47,962 nt of DNA, taken from Caldilineaceae bacterium (lineage in GTDB: Bacteria; Chloroflexota; Anaerolineae; Caldilineales; Caldilineaceae). The first letter of the stretch is position 1. Every line of letters starts with the position of its first letter. Positions 29,853-38,559 of the stretch are shown here, piece by piece. A program made the position numbers and the translations under genes. The notes beneath the pieces are model-generated. The model saw only the letters and a program-made list of their open reading frames with translations. It was not told where the DNA came from and made no database searches. The stretch spans positions 1 through 47,962 of the forward strand of contig JAJEBF010000020.1 of the NCBI GenBank assembly GCA_022824025.1, given 5' to 3'.

Positions 29853-30866
29853 ATGACAACCCAACCGTTCCCCCCGCCCGCAGAGCTGACCATCTGTTTC
29901 GCCCACGTCGCCTACCAGCTGGAGACGATCTTCTCCCGCCGCCAGGCCGCCCTTCGCGAAAGCGGCCCTGCCGCGGAAGCCGACATCCATTCCTTCCAGG
30001 CATGGACACCAGAGGACCTCAGCGCGCGCCTGCATGCGGCCGACGTCCTCCTCGTCTCCGGATTCTGGCGGAACGAGCTCCTGCAGGTCGCGCCCCGCCT
30101 CCGTTTCATCCAATCGATCGGAGCCGGCGTCGACCAGTTCGACCTCGACGCACTGCGGCAACGGGGCATCCGCCTGGCCACCGCCAGCGGCGTCAACAGC
30201 AACGCCGTCAGCGAACACGCCATGGCTCTGATCCTCGCCTTCACCCGTCACATCCACACCGGCCGCGACCGCCAGCAGAGCCGCGCCTGGCGCGGCATGA
30301 TCGGCGACCTGTCCCTCCGCGAGGACGAACTGGGCGGCAAGACCCTGCTCATTATCGGACTGGGGAAGATCGGCTCGCGGCTGGCCAAGTTGGCCAAGGC
30401 ATTCGACATGCACGTACTGGCCACAAAACGCAATCCGGCCACCGCCGACGCACCCGCCGACGCCGTCCTCTCGCCGGACCAGCTGCCCGCGCTCCTGCCC
30501 CAAGCCGACTTCGTCGCGCTCACCTGCCCGCTCACGCCCGCAACCGAGAAAGTGATCGACGCCGGCGCTTTCGCCCTCATGAAGGAAAGCGCCTACCTGA
30601 TTAACGTCGCCCGCGGCCGCTGTGTTGACGAACCCGCCATGCTGGCAGCCCTCCAATCCGGCGCCATCGCCGGCGCCGGCATCGACCACTTCTGGGATGA
30701 GCCTCTGCCGCAGGATTCCCCCTTCTGGGGCCTCCAAAACGTCCTCATCACGCCGCACACCGGCGGCGAAACCTGCATGTACGAAGAAAACCTGATCGAC
30801 ATCCTGCTCGAAAACCTCCGCCGGCTGTGGCAGGGCGAAACCCAGCTTTTCAACCAGGTTGTCTAG
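29853..30866 (+). CDS. D-2-hydroxyacid dehydrogenase
   Basis: The start at 29853 (CGGAG seven bases upstream) gives 337 aa with a normal N terminus; an upstream ATG at 29691 adds a low-complexity tail. It has the NAD-binding motif LLIIGLGKIGSRLA (Gly169-Gly174), NVARGRCVDE with the catalytic Arg254, DHFWDEPL with Glu283 and TPHTGGET with His302. That is the complete Arg/Glu/His set of the family (phosphoglycerate, glyoxylate or hydroxypyruvate reductases). The DHF variation of the usual DVF is minor. It lies divergent from the amidohydrolase. Substrate unassigned. Confidence 0.93.
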   Translation: MTTQPFPPPAELTICFAHVAYQLETIFSRRQAALRESGPAAEADIHSFQAWTPEDLSARLHAADVLLVSGFWRNELLQVAPRLRFIQSIGAGVDQFDLDALRQRGIRLATASGVNSNAVSEHAMALILAFTRHIHTGRDRQQSRAWRGMIGDLSLREDELGGKTLLIIGLGKIGSRLAKLAKAFDMHVLATKRNPATADAPADAVLSPDQLPALLPQADFVALTCPLTPATEKVIDAGAFALMKESAYLINVARGRCVDEPAMLAALQSGAIAGAGIDHFWDEPLPQDSPFWGLQNVLITPHTGGETCMYEENLIDILLENLRRLWQGETQLFNQVV

Positions 30867-31042
30867 ACGCACCGTCCGCTCTGCCGCTGAGCGAAAAGGC
30901 CCACAGGATTGAATCGTCAGCCAAAAAGTTGGTAAAATGTCAGGCATGTCAGGTCCCGCAACGCGATACTGGGAGCATGCCGCGTCGCGCGTCCCAAACA
31001 GAGCGGTCCCGTTCAGCGCTACTGGAGAGCCCTTTCCTGACA

Positions 31043-33127
<2,085 letters not shown>

Positions 33128-33232
33128 AATTGGCATGGGCTCGCTCTCTGCCAAAAGGGCGTGAGCCCCGAATTGGGGGCCCGCTTCGCCTGGCCGGGTT
33201 CGCGCAGCCCCGCAAGCAAAAAGGAGCATACC

Positions 33233-33775
33233 ATGCGCGGAGGCGCCCGTATCGTCGGCCTGGCGATCATGGCGATTTCAGCCATCCTCTTCGCCGGCTG
33301 GATCGCGGCGGTGGCAACGTCCGGTACGACCGCCGGCGGGATGGCGCTGGGCCTGTTCCTCGCGCTGGTCGTATGCGCGCCCCTGCTGGGCATCGGCTTC
33401 TATCTCTGGCGCAAGGGCCAGCAGGAGGAATCCGAGTTCGCGCAGGTCGCGCAGGAGAAGAAGATCCTGAACATGGTCCTCACCCAGGGCCAGGTGACCG
33501 TGCAGGAGATCATCGTCGAACTGCAGCAACCGCGTGAAACCGTCGAGGATATGATCCGCGACCTGGTGGGCAAACAGCTCTTCAGCGGCGCCATCAACTG
33601 GGAGGAAGGTCTTCTCTACAGCGTCGACAGCCAGAAACTGACCGACGGGCGCAACTGCCCCAACTGCGGCGGCGAAGTCGAGCTGGCCGGCAGAGGCCTG
33701 ATCCACTGCGCCTGGTGCGGCAGCGAGGTGTTCCTGACCCAGCGCGCCGCAACCCGGCTGGACACCGCAACGTAA
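33233..33775 (+). CDS. Membrane protein with winged-helix-like and zinc-ribbon domains
   Basis: The start at 33233 has AAGGAG seven bases upstream, giving 180 aa. Two membrane segments (about 5-28 and 38-59) are followed by a helical region, KKILNMVLTQGQVTVQEIIV and TVEDMIRDLVGKQLFSG, that reads like a winged helix with a beta wing (about 76-131), then a zinc ribbon with CPNC (142, 145) and CAWC (159, 162). The order suggests a membrane-bound adaptor. Zinc-ribbon membrane proteins accompany SPFH proteins in YdjG-type operons. Not a named family; the role is inferred from neighbours. Confidence 0.75.
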   Translation: MRGGARIVGLAIMAISAILFAGWIAAVATSGTTAGGMALGLFLALVVCAPLLGIGFYLWRKGQQEESEFAQVAQEKKILNMVLTQGQVTVQEIIVELQQPRETVEDMIRDLVGKQLFSGAINWEEGLLYSVDSQKLTDGRNCPNCGGEVELAGRGLIHCAWCGSEVFLTQRAATRLDTAT

Positions 33776-33866
33776 TGAATAGAGAACACTCTGAATCCAT
33801 CACCTGGCGGGACAGGGTTGCGCCCCGTCTGATTGACGCGTCGAAAACCGGCCGAACAAGAGGGCA

Positions 33867-34403
33867 ATGATGACAGATTCCTTTGTGGAAAAAGCTGATG
33901 AGAATATGGGAGCCGTCGAGCGTGTGCTCAAGGGGCTGCCGCTGGCGCGCGAATACACCGATAAGGAGCTGCGCCGCGAGGCCGATCACCGCCTGCGCCA
34001 GCTGCTGGCAACCGAGCTGGAGCAGGAGAAGCAGCGCCTGTACGACGTGCAGAAGAAGCTGCTGCGCAGCGGCGGGCTGGCCTGGATCGATGACGCCGAC
34101 GGCGCCATCCAGCGCCTGCAGACCCTCATCGACCGCATCAAGACGGCCAGCTACGGCTATGCCGGGCTGTTCGCGGCGGTCAAGATCCAGGAAGAGCAAC
34201 TCAACGCCCTCCACCGCTTCGACACGGCCATGGCGGAGCGCGCCCTGGAGATCAGCGAAAGAATCGACCAACTGGAGACCCGCGCGACAGAACGGGAAGC
34301 GATCGGCCCCGCCATCGACGCCGTCAACGACACCGTGACCGAACTCCAGCGACTCTTCGACCAGCGCAGCCAGGCGATCACAACCGCAGCCGCCGGCGCA
34401 TAG
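33867..34403 (+). CDS. Coiled-coil helical protein of the SPFH cluster
   Basis: 178 aa, almost wholly charged helix with heptad character (LRQLLATELEQEKQRLYDVQ; ALEISERIDQLETRATEREA), no membrane segment, no cysteines. Two adjacent ATGs follow GAGGG; the second (33870) is better spaced. Its position between a zinc-ribbon membrane protein and a SPFH protein, and its helical character, invite comparison with PspA-type proteins that bind membranes in similar clusters, but no PspA signature is recognised and it is shorter. Function unknown. Confidence 0.7.
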   Translation: MMTDSFVEKADENMGAVERVLKGLPLAREYTDKELRREADHRLRQLLATELEQEKQRLYDVQKKLLRSGGLAWIDDADGAIQRLQTLIDRIKTASYGYAGLFAAVKIQEEQLNALHRFDTAMAERALEISERIDQLETRATEREAIGPAIDAVNDTVTELQRLFDQRSQAITTAAAGA

Positions 34404-34459
34404 CGGCCCGCGCCCAATCCGGCCACAGACCGCCGGAGCCGGGATACAGGAGAAAACTG

Positions 34460-35566
34460 ATGGCAAGAATCATAGACGTAATCGAAGCGCCGGACCAGGG
34501 CGCGCAGGAGCTCGTGGTGCGCGTGCCGGAGGTCGGCTCGGGCGACTTCCGCTTCGGCAGCCAGGTCATCGTCCGCGAGAGCCAGCGCGCCGTCTTCTAC
34601 CGCGACGGCAAATCCCTCGACCTCTTCGAGCCGGGCCGGCACACCATCACCACCGCCAACCTGCCGATTCTTTCCAGGCTCCTGCGCATGGGAACAGGCG
34701 GCCAGGATATCTTCACCGCCGAGGTGTTCTTTGCCAACATGCGCGAGTTCACCGACATGAAATGGGGCACGCCGGAGCCAATCACCCTGCGCGATACCGA
34801 CCTGGGGCTGGTGCGCCTGCGCGGCTTCGGCCAGTACACGATGCAGATCGCCGACCCCAAGCGCTTCGTAGACCAGTTCGTCGGCACGCAGGGAATGTAC
34901 CGCACCGGCCAGATCAACGACTTCCTGCGCAGCGCCATCATCAGCCGCATGACCGACATGTGGGGCGAGAACATGACCAGCATTCTCGACCTGCCGCGGC
35001 TCTTCGACGAGCTCAGCGCGGCCATGCGCGCGACATTGCAGGACGATTTCACCGCCATGGGGCTCGCGCTCAAACAGTTCCGCATCGTCTCCATCAGCCC
35101 CACCGAAGAGACCGCCAAGGCGATCGACGAACGCGCCAGCATGGGCGCCATCGGCGACATGGCCGCCTACATGCAGTTCAAGACCGCACGCGCGCTGGGC
35201 GACGCGGCCCAACAGCAGGGCGGCGCCGGCGGAACCGGCGAAGGCCTCGGCCTCGGCGCGGGCATCGGCCTCGGCGCCGGCATGGCCGGCATGATCACCA
35301 ACGCCATGAACGCCTCCCAGACTCCCGAGCAGCCCGCCCCCGGCGCGCCAAACCCGCCCGCAGCGCCCCAGCCGCCCATTCCGCCGCAGCCGCCCGCAGC
35401 GCCCGCAACGCCCGCCGTCATGACGCTGGAGCAGGCCGCCTCCTACCTGCAGGTCTCCCCCGCCGACATCCAGGCCCTGATCGACGACGGTTCGCTGCAG
35501 GCCAGGCGCATCGGCAGCCAGTACCGCATCGCTCGGCAGGCGATCGATGATTTCTTGGCGGGGTAA
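34460..35566 (+). CDS. SPFH-domain protein with C-terminal excisionase-type HTH
   Basis: 368 aa; AGGAG lies seven bases ahead of the ATG. Residues about 1-250 match the SPFH/Band 7 group related to YdjI (SQVIVRESQRAVFYRDGKSL, FEPGRHTITTANLP, RGFGQYTMQIADPKRF). A Gly-rich stretch (253-277) and a Pro-rich linker (289-318) lead to residues 321-368, MTLEQAASYLQVSPADIQAL to QYRIARQAIDDFLAG, a clear excisionase/MerR-type HTH (HTH_17). Relatives usually end in a zinc ribbon, so a DNA-binding-type tail is unusual. It could bind DNA at a membrane scaffold or be used as a protein-interaction fold. A broken second copy of the HTH tail occurs at 36803. Confidence 0.88.
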   Translation: MARIIDVIEAPDQGAQELVVRVPEVGSGDFRFGSQVIVRESQRAVFYRDGKSLDLFEPGRHTITTANLPILSRLLRMGTGGQDIFTAEVFFANMREFTDMKWGTPEPITLRDTDLGLVRLRGFGQYTMQIADPKRFVDQFVGTQGMYRTGQINDFLRSAIISRMTDMWGENMTSILDLPRLFDELSAAMRATLQDDFTAMGLALKQFRIVSISPTEETAKAIDERASMGAIGDMAAYMQFKTARALGDAAQQQGGAGGTGEGLGLGAGIGLGAGMAGMITNAMNASQTPEQPAPGAPNPPAAPQPPIPPQPPAAPATPAVMTLEQAASYLQVSPADIQALIDDGSLQARRIGSQYRIARQAIDDFLAG

Positions 35567-35593
35567 GGGGGGCGCTCGGTCCGCCCGACACAG

Positions 35594-35865
35594 TTCGGGT
35601 GGCGTACTGGCTGGCGACACGCAGCCACATCCCAAGCGCGCGGAGGAACCCCGCGACGGCCCCAATGCGTGCCTCGCCGTCCTTGGAGAGCGCTGACCAC
35701 AACCCCTCACGCATCATCCCTTTCTCTTTCGCCAATCCACGTACAGCGCGGGCCCGGACAAAGTCACCGAGCGCGGCGCGGGTCAGACGCCCGTCGCCCA
35801 GGTCTTCCTTGAAAGCCGCTTCAAGATAGAGACGGGTTTCTTCCTTCAGTACCCAGTTGCCCTCT
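35594..35865 (-). pseudogene. HigA-like antitoxin relic, copy A
   Basis: The minus strand reads VLKEETRLYLEAAFKEDLGD, GRLTRAALGDFVRARAV and then KGMMREGLWSALSKDGEARI, FLRALGMWLRVA. This aligns with the intact antitoxin at 37452-37808 (RTEEDARLYLEAAFEDDRGD; GMTREGLSEALMENGD; IRVLGIRLSV). No good start codon is present, the core is diverged (GDPSF became GEARI) and the frame runs on past the expected end. No toxin of copy A is recognised. It begins 28 bases beyond the SPFH stop codon. Confidence 0.75.
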
Positions 35866-36128
35866 CACCTTTCAAAAAGAATCTGGCCCGCCCATGGCCT
35901 GACCCCAGACCCGCCTCTTGACTGTTGTCCGGCCCGCTATCCGGGCCAACCCTACTCGCCTCGAATACAACGACCGCCCGCCTGCGGCGCATCTCCAAAT
36001 CCCGCAAATGGAGTCCCAATTCGGGTCTCATTTCCCCTTGACAGACAATACATATTTTCTTATACTTAAAATATTCTGATTTTGTTGATTATGTGGATGA
36101 TCAACTCAAATCATAATAGGATCCTGCT
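35866..36128. other. Intergenic region with promoter
   Basis: The left half is featureless G+C-rich sequence in which no toxin of copy A can be recognised. From about 36030 the composition changes to A+T-rich, and this right half carries the promoter of the 153-aa gene. Confidence 0.4.
36038..36066 (+). promoter_or_regulatory. Consensus sigma70-type promoter
   Basis: TTGACA (36038-36043) and TATACT (36061-36066) are separated by exactly 17 bases in a strikingly A+T-rich stretch. It lies 62 bases ahead of the 153-aa gene starting at 36129. Confidence 0.85.
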
Positions 36129-36590
36129 ATGGAACTTACACTCATCTGTAAGGGTACCCCAGAGGAGATCGCCGCGATTCTCGAGGCCGTTCAGGCCGCG
36201 AAAATCGCGCAAAAGACGAATCAGAAATCAAGCTCGCGCGCTGCGCCTTCCGAAACGGCAGGGTTCGTGTCTGCTGAGATCATGCAACGGGCCTTGGCGC
36301 GGCGTCCACTGACCGAAAATACGCGGGTCATGCTGAAGACGCTCTGTGACGCCGGCGATGCCGGGAACTACGTCTCGCGCTCCACACTTTGCGAGGCGAC
36401 TGGCTTGACCCTTACCCAACTCAACGGCGTTTTGGGGAAATTCGGCGCCCGCATCATGGGTACCAACGGCTATGACGGGAGATCTTCCTATCTTGAGCAC
36501 GGGAGAAATGAGCTGACCGACGAAGGGACCTACCGTCTTCCGGAAACGCTTTGCGGCGTCGTACAACACTTTCTGGAAAACGCTGAGTAG
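36129..36590 (+). CDS. Unrecognised protein with winged-helix-like region
   Basis: 153 aa, ATG preceded by AGGA at good spacing and by a near-perfect promoter. The N terminus (MELTLICKGTPEEIAAILEA) looks like a short beta-alpha unit, followed by a Ser/Lys-rich linker, then a helical segment (RVMLKTLCDAGDAGNYVSRS, TLCEATGLTLTQLNGVLGKF) that resembles a winged helix, ending with a Gly/Tyr-rich turn. No known family is recognised. It lies between two relics of a toxin-antitoxin unit, in sequence of lower G+C, so it was probably acquired. A regulator or small mobile-element protein are both possible; neither is shown. Confidence 0.7.
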   Translation: MELTLICKGTPEEIAAILEAVQAAKIAQKTNQKSSSRAAPSETAGFVSAEIMQRALARRPLTENTRVMLKTLCDAGDAGNYVSRSTLCEATGLTLTQLNGVLGKFGARIMGTNGYDGRSSYLEHGRNELTDEGTYRLPETLCGVVQHFLENAE

Positions 36591-36802
36591 CGGTGACACA
36601 TGGTTGAAGATCCGTCGGTCCCTGTCTCGACCACCTTGGCGTCGCATGCGAGCCGCGGCAAAGATGACCGCGGTTTTCGCCCGCCAGGCAAACCCATTCC
36701 GCAGTGAAACGCCCGCTGTCTATCCGCGGAAATCGAAATGCTCTTCCGCGCCGTCAGCGGCGCCTCAGTCTCGCCGGTTCCATCGGCTTTCCCCTTTGAG
36801 CA

Positions 36803-36865
36803 AAGCGCGGCATCAGTCAACACCGGATTGCCCGGCAGGCGATGGATGACTCTCCGGCGGGGTAG
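36803..36865 (+). pseudogene. Broken second copy of the excisionase-type HTH tail
   Basis: One frame reads KRGISQHRIARQAMDDSPAG and then TAG. The SPFH protein ends RRIGSQYRIARQAIDDFLAG and then TAA. The DNA also aligns beyond the stop codon into the antitoxin tail (35521-35650 against 36819-36945). The matching frame is closed by a TGA just upstream, so it cannot be expressed. The stretch 36591-36802 before it holds nothing recognisable. Confidence 0.75.
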
Positions 36866-36899
36866 TGAGGCGCCCTCTTTCCCGGAGACAGGTCGGGCC

Positions 36900-36966
36900 G
36901 TGCCCTCACTGCCGCTGCGCAGACACATCCCCAACACGCGGATCATCTTCACGATCGTACCCAAAC
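36900..36966 (-). pseudogene. HigA-like antitoxin tail relic, copy B
   Basis: The minus strand reads GTIVKMIRVLGMCLRSGSEG, matching the C terminus of the intact antitoxin (GTVLKVIRVLGIRLSVAGQG). The rest of the antitoxin gene is deleted; sequence joins almost at once to the toxin tail of copy B. Confidence 0.8.
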
Positions 36967-37001
36967 CTTGGACGGCCGCTTGCGGATGCTGGGCAAGTCG
37001 A

Positions 37002-37151
37002 GTATTCTACGTACCCAATCCCAGATGGACAGCTATACAGTTGTTGGGGGGAAAAGGAAGAGACGACCACTCTTACGATATGTACGCGCCAGTCGCTGGA
37101 GACCTGTGCGATGAGGGCGTCGTAGCGTTGCGAAAGGAGAGCTTGCACTGA
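37002..37151 (+). pseudogene. RelE/HigB-type toxin tail relic, copy B
   Basis: The plus strand reads VFYVPNPRWTAIQLLGGKGR, then DDHSYDMYAPVAGDLCDEGV and ALRKESLH before TGA. The intact toxin ends IFYAFAPRRTAILLIGGDKK, GDDRFYERYVPVADDLYDTY and ELRKEGLL. The N-terminal two thirds of the gene are missing, together with the front of the neighbouring antitoxin, which points to one internal deletion. Its TGATG overlap with the next gene is preserved. Confidence 0.85.
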
Positions 37152-37333
37152 TGAAAGGAAAACGAAAGCGCAAAAAACGAACCAGGCATCTCAATCGCGA
37201 GGACCGCGAAAGCGCCGAAGAAAAAAAGGCAAGGATTCGTGCCTCGTTGCAACGGCCTGGCAAACCCAGCGAATTTCCCAAATCCGTCCCGCGCACGCAA
37301 GCTCGAAGATCGAACCCGGGCAGCCGTCGATAG
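37151..37333 (+). CDS. 60-codon protein, copy B of the TA-associated small gene
   Basis: 60 aa, very basic. The middle, REDRESAEEKKARIRASLQR, is paralogous to PEDRKIVEEKKAAMRAALQQ in the second copy at 38173, and both end about 30 residues later in a basic Pro/Ser-rich tail. Its ATG overlaps the stop of the toxin relic (TGATG). In related RelE-type modules the gene after the toxin is an XRE antitoxin whose N terminus has the same FSxLTK..SPE.R...EAKK pattern, so this may be such an antitoxin reduced to its N-terminal part, without the HTH. With its toxin destroyed, expression is uncertain. Confidence 0.55.
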   Translation: MKGKRKRKKRTRHLNREDRESAEEKKARIRASLQRPGKPSEFPKSVPRTQARRSNPGSRR

Positions 37334-37420
37334 AGCCTCCATCGCACAAAGACCGGCCGCATAGCGCAATGCCGCGCGAGATACTCACCTAAACTTCGTG
37401 ATTCTGTAGAGGTTCCTTCT

Positions 37421-37453
37421 AAAGGGGTATTTTCTAAGTCAGAATACCTCTTT
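37421..37453 (-). terminator. Hairpin at the end of the antitoxin gene
   Basis: AAAGGGGTATT (37421-37431) and AATACCTCTTT (37443-37453) form an 11-bp stem with one G-T mismatch and an 11-base loop, overlapping the antitoxin stop codon. The stem ends carry A/T runs, so it may terminate transcription from both sides of the convergent junction. Confidence 0.55.
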
Positions 37454-37808
37454 ATTCCTTGCCTGGAGCAGGGCCCTGGCCGGCGACGCTCAACCGTATC
37501 CCCAGCACGCGAATCACCTTCAAGACAGTACCAAAGCTCGGATCGCCGTTCTCCATGAGGGCTTCGGACAGCCCTTCCCTGGTCATCCCTATCTCTTGCG
37601 CCAATTCGCTCATATCGCGGGCACGGACAATGTCCCCGATCGCGACGCGAATCAGACGCCCGTCGCCCCGGTCGTCTTCGAAAGCCGCTTCAAGATAGAG
37701 GCGGGCATCTTCCTCAGTGCGAAGTTGAAAGCTTGTCCCAGTTTTCGGACGTTCTCCAAGCTCGTTTGCCAGAGTTTGATGCGCTAGTAGTGTGTGATAG
37801 TGTACCAA
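37452..37808 (-). CDS. HigA-like antitoxin (probable addiction module antidote)
   Basis: Up to 118 aa. The domain TEEDARLYLEAAFEDD, then RVAIGDIVRARDMSELAQEI, GMTREGLSEALMENGDPSFG and TVLKVIRVLGIRLSV is the pattern of the 'probable addiction module antidote' HTH family (TIGR02684-like), which normally pairs with a RelE-type toxin. No ATG suits; the longest frame begins at a TTG (37806-37808), only two bases from the divergent toxin start, and the first 25 residues look unlike the family, so the true start may lie inside. It should bind and neutralise the toxin and repress the shared region. Two decayed paralogues lie to the left. Confidence 0.82.
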   Translation of the reverse strand: MVHYHTLLAHQTLANELGERPKTGTSFQLRTEEDARLYLEAAFEDDRGDGRLIRVAIGDIVRARDMSELAQEIGMTREGLSEALMENGDPSFGTVLKVIRVLGIRLSVAGQGPAPGKE

Positions 37809-37810
37809 CG

Positions 37811-38173
37811 ATGAGGAAGTGGGAAGTTGAATTTACAGACGAATTTGCAGAATGGTGGAATGAGATCTCTTTGTCTGACCAACGGTCCATTAGCGCCGGA
37901 GTTGAGCTTCTTGAGGAAAGAGGACCGGAGTTGGGAGCCCCCTATTCTTCAAGTATCCGAAGTTCACGCCATAATCATATGCGTGAACTCCGAATACAGA
38001 GCGGAGGAAGGCCAGTCCGGATTTTCTATGCATTTGCTCCAAGACGAACGGCAATATTGTTGATAGGGGGCGACAAAAAGGGAGACGACCGGTTCTATGA
38101 AAGGTATGTACCAGTTGCCGACGACCTGTACGATACGTATATTGGGGAGTTGCGAAAGGAGGGCCTGCTCTGA
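37811..38173 (+). CDS. RelE/HigB-type toxin
   Basis: The start at 37811 gives 120 aa: MRKWEVEFTDEFAEWWNEIS, then LLEERGPELGAPYSSSIRSS, HNHMRELRIQSGGRPVRIFY, RRTAILLIGGDKKGDDRFYE. This is the Gp49-like/HigB branch of the RelE/ParE toxin fold, whose members cut mRNA at the ribosome; conserved basic residues lie in RELRI and PVRIFYAF. It is head-to-head with a HigA-like antitoxin and followed, with a TGATG overlap, by a 60-codon gene. No clear ribosome site precedes it, in line with weak expression. Appears intact. Confidence 0.88.
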   Translation: MRKWEVEFTDEFAEWWNEISLSDQRSISAGVELLEERGPELGAPYSSSIRSSRHNHMRELRIQSGGRPVRIFYAFAPRRTAILLIGGDKKGDDRFYERYVPVADDLYDTYIGELRKEGLL

Positions 38174-38355
38174 TGAGTGGACACCGTAAATTCAGTGAAC
38201 TAACTAAGGGCTTTACTCCCGAAGACCGTAAGATCGTCGAGGAAAAAAAGGCGGCGATGCGCGCCGCGTTGCAACAGCCAAGTAAGTCGAGTAAAGTCCC
38301 GCCAGCGGTCCCCAAAGCGCATGAGCCAAAACCAAGTGCGGCAAGCGGCAGATAA
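38173..38355 (+). CDS. 60-codon protein coupled to the toxin gene
   Basis: 60 aa: SGHRKFSELTKGFTPEDRKI, then VEEKKAAMRAALQQ, then a Ser/Pro/Lys-rich end. The ATG overlaps the toxin stop (TGATG), implying translational coupling. The first 35 residues resemble the N terminus of XRE-family antitoxins that follow such toxins, but the HTH is missing. The same truncated form occurs in the paralogue at 37151, so the short version was present before the unit was duplicated and is probably not a fresh mutation. It may be a toxin-binding peptide without DNA-binding ability; that is inference. Confidence 0.65.
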   Translation: MSGHRKFSELTKGFTPEDRKIVEEKKAAMRAALQQPSKSSKVPPAVPKAHEPKPSAASGR

Positions 38356-38387
38356 GGAGTTCATTACAGTAGAGCTGGACTCATTCT

Positions 38388-38438
38388 GAGCCACAACAAG
38401 TGTCACTCAGCCAGGGCTTGGTGATTTTGTTGTGGCTC
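38388..38438. repeat. Long perfect inverted repeat after the TA unit
   Basis: GAGCCACAACAA (38388-38399) and TTGTTGTGGCTC (38427-38438) are perfect 12-base inverted repeats around a 27-base loop. No T run follows on either strand, so a simple terminator is not supported. It sits 33 bases after the last small gene and could mark the edge of the TA-bearing insertion. Confidence 0.6.
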
Positions 38439-38559
38439 TTGTCAAAAAAGAAGCTTGTAAACCGGGATTCTTTTGGCTCTTTTGCCTCAGTTGCTTCTTG
38501 TTGGTCCCCACCGCTACAACGCTAGAATATTAAGGTTTGGCGGCGCGCAACACCCCCCC

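Noticed and set aside
30827..31042. N-terminal extension of the DUF2207 protein
   Set aside because: The extension is low in recognisable structure, overlaps the end of the dehydrogenase gene, and would bury the signal peptide 72 residues inside the protein.
36738..37151. Continuous 137-codon gene ending at 37151
   Set aside because: Only the last 50 codons match the toxin family; the front is antitoxin relic in the opposite strand and unrelated sequence, so it is a deletion junction and not a gene.
38388..38438. Integron attC site
   Set aside because: The inverted repeat ends do not match RYYYAAC/GTTRRRY and no integrase or cassette-type gene is present.
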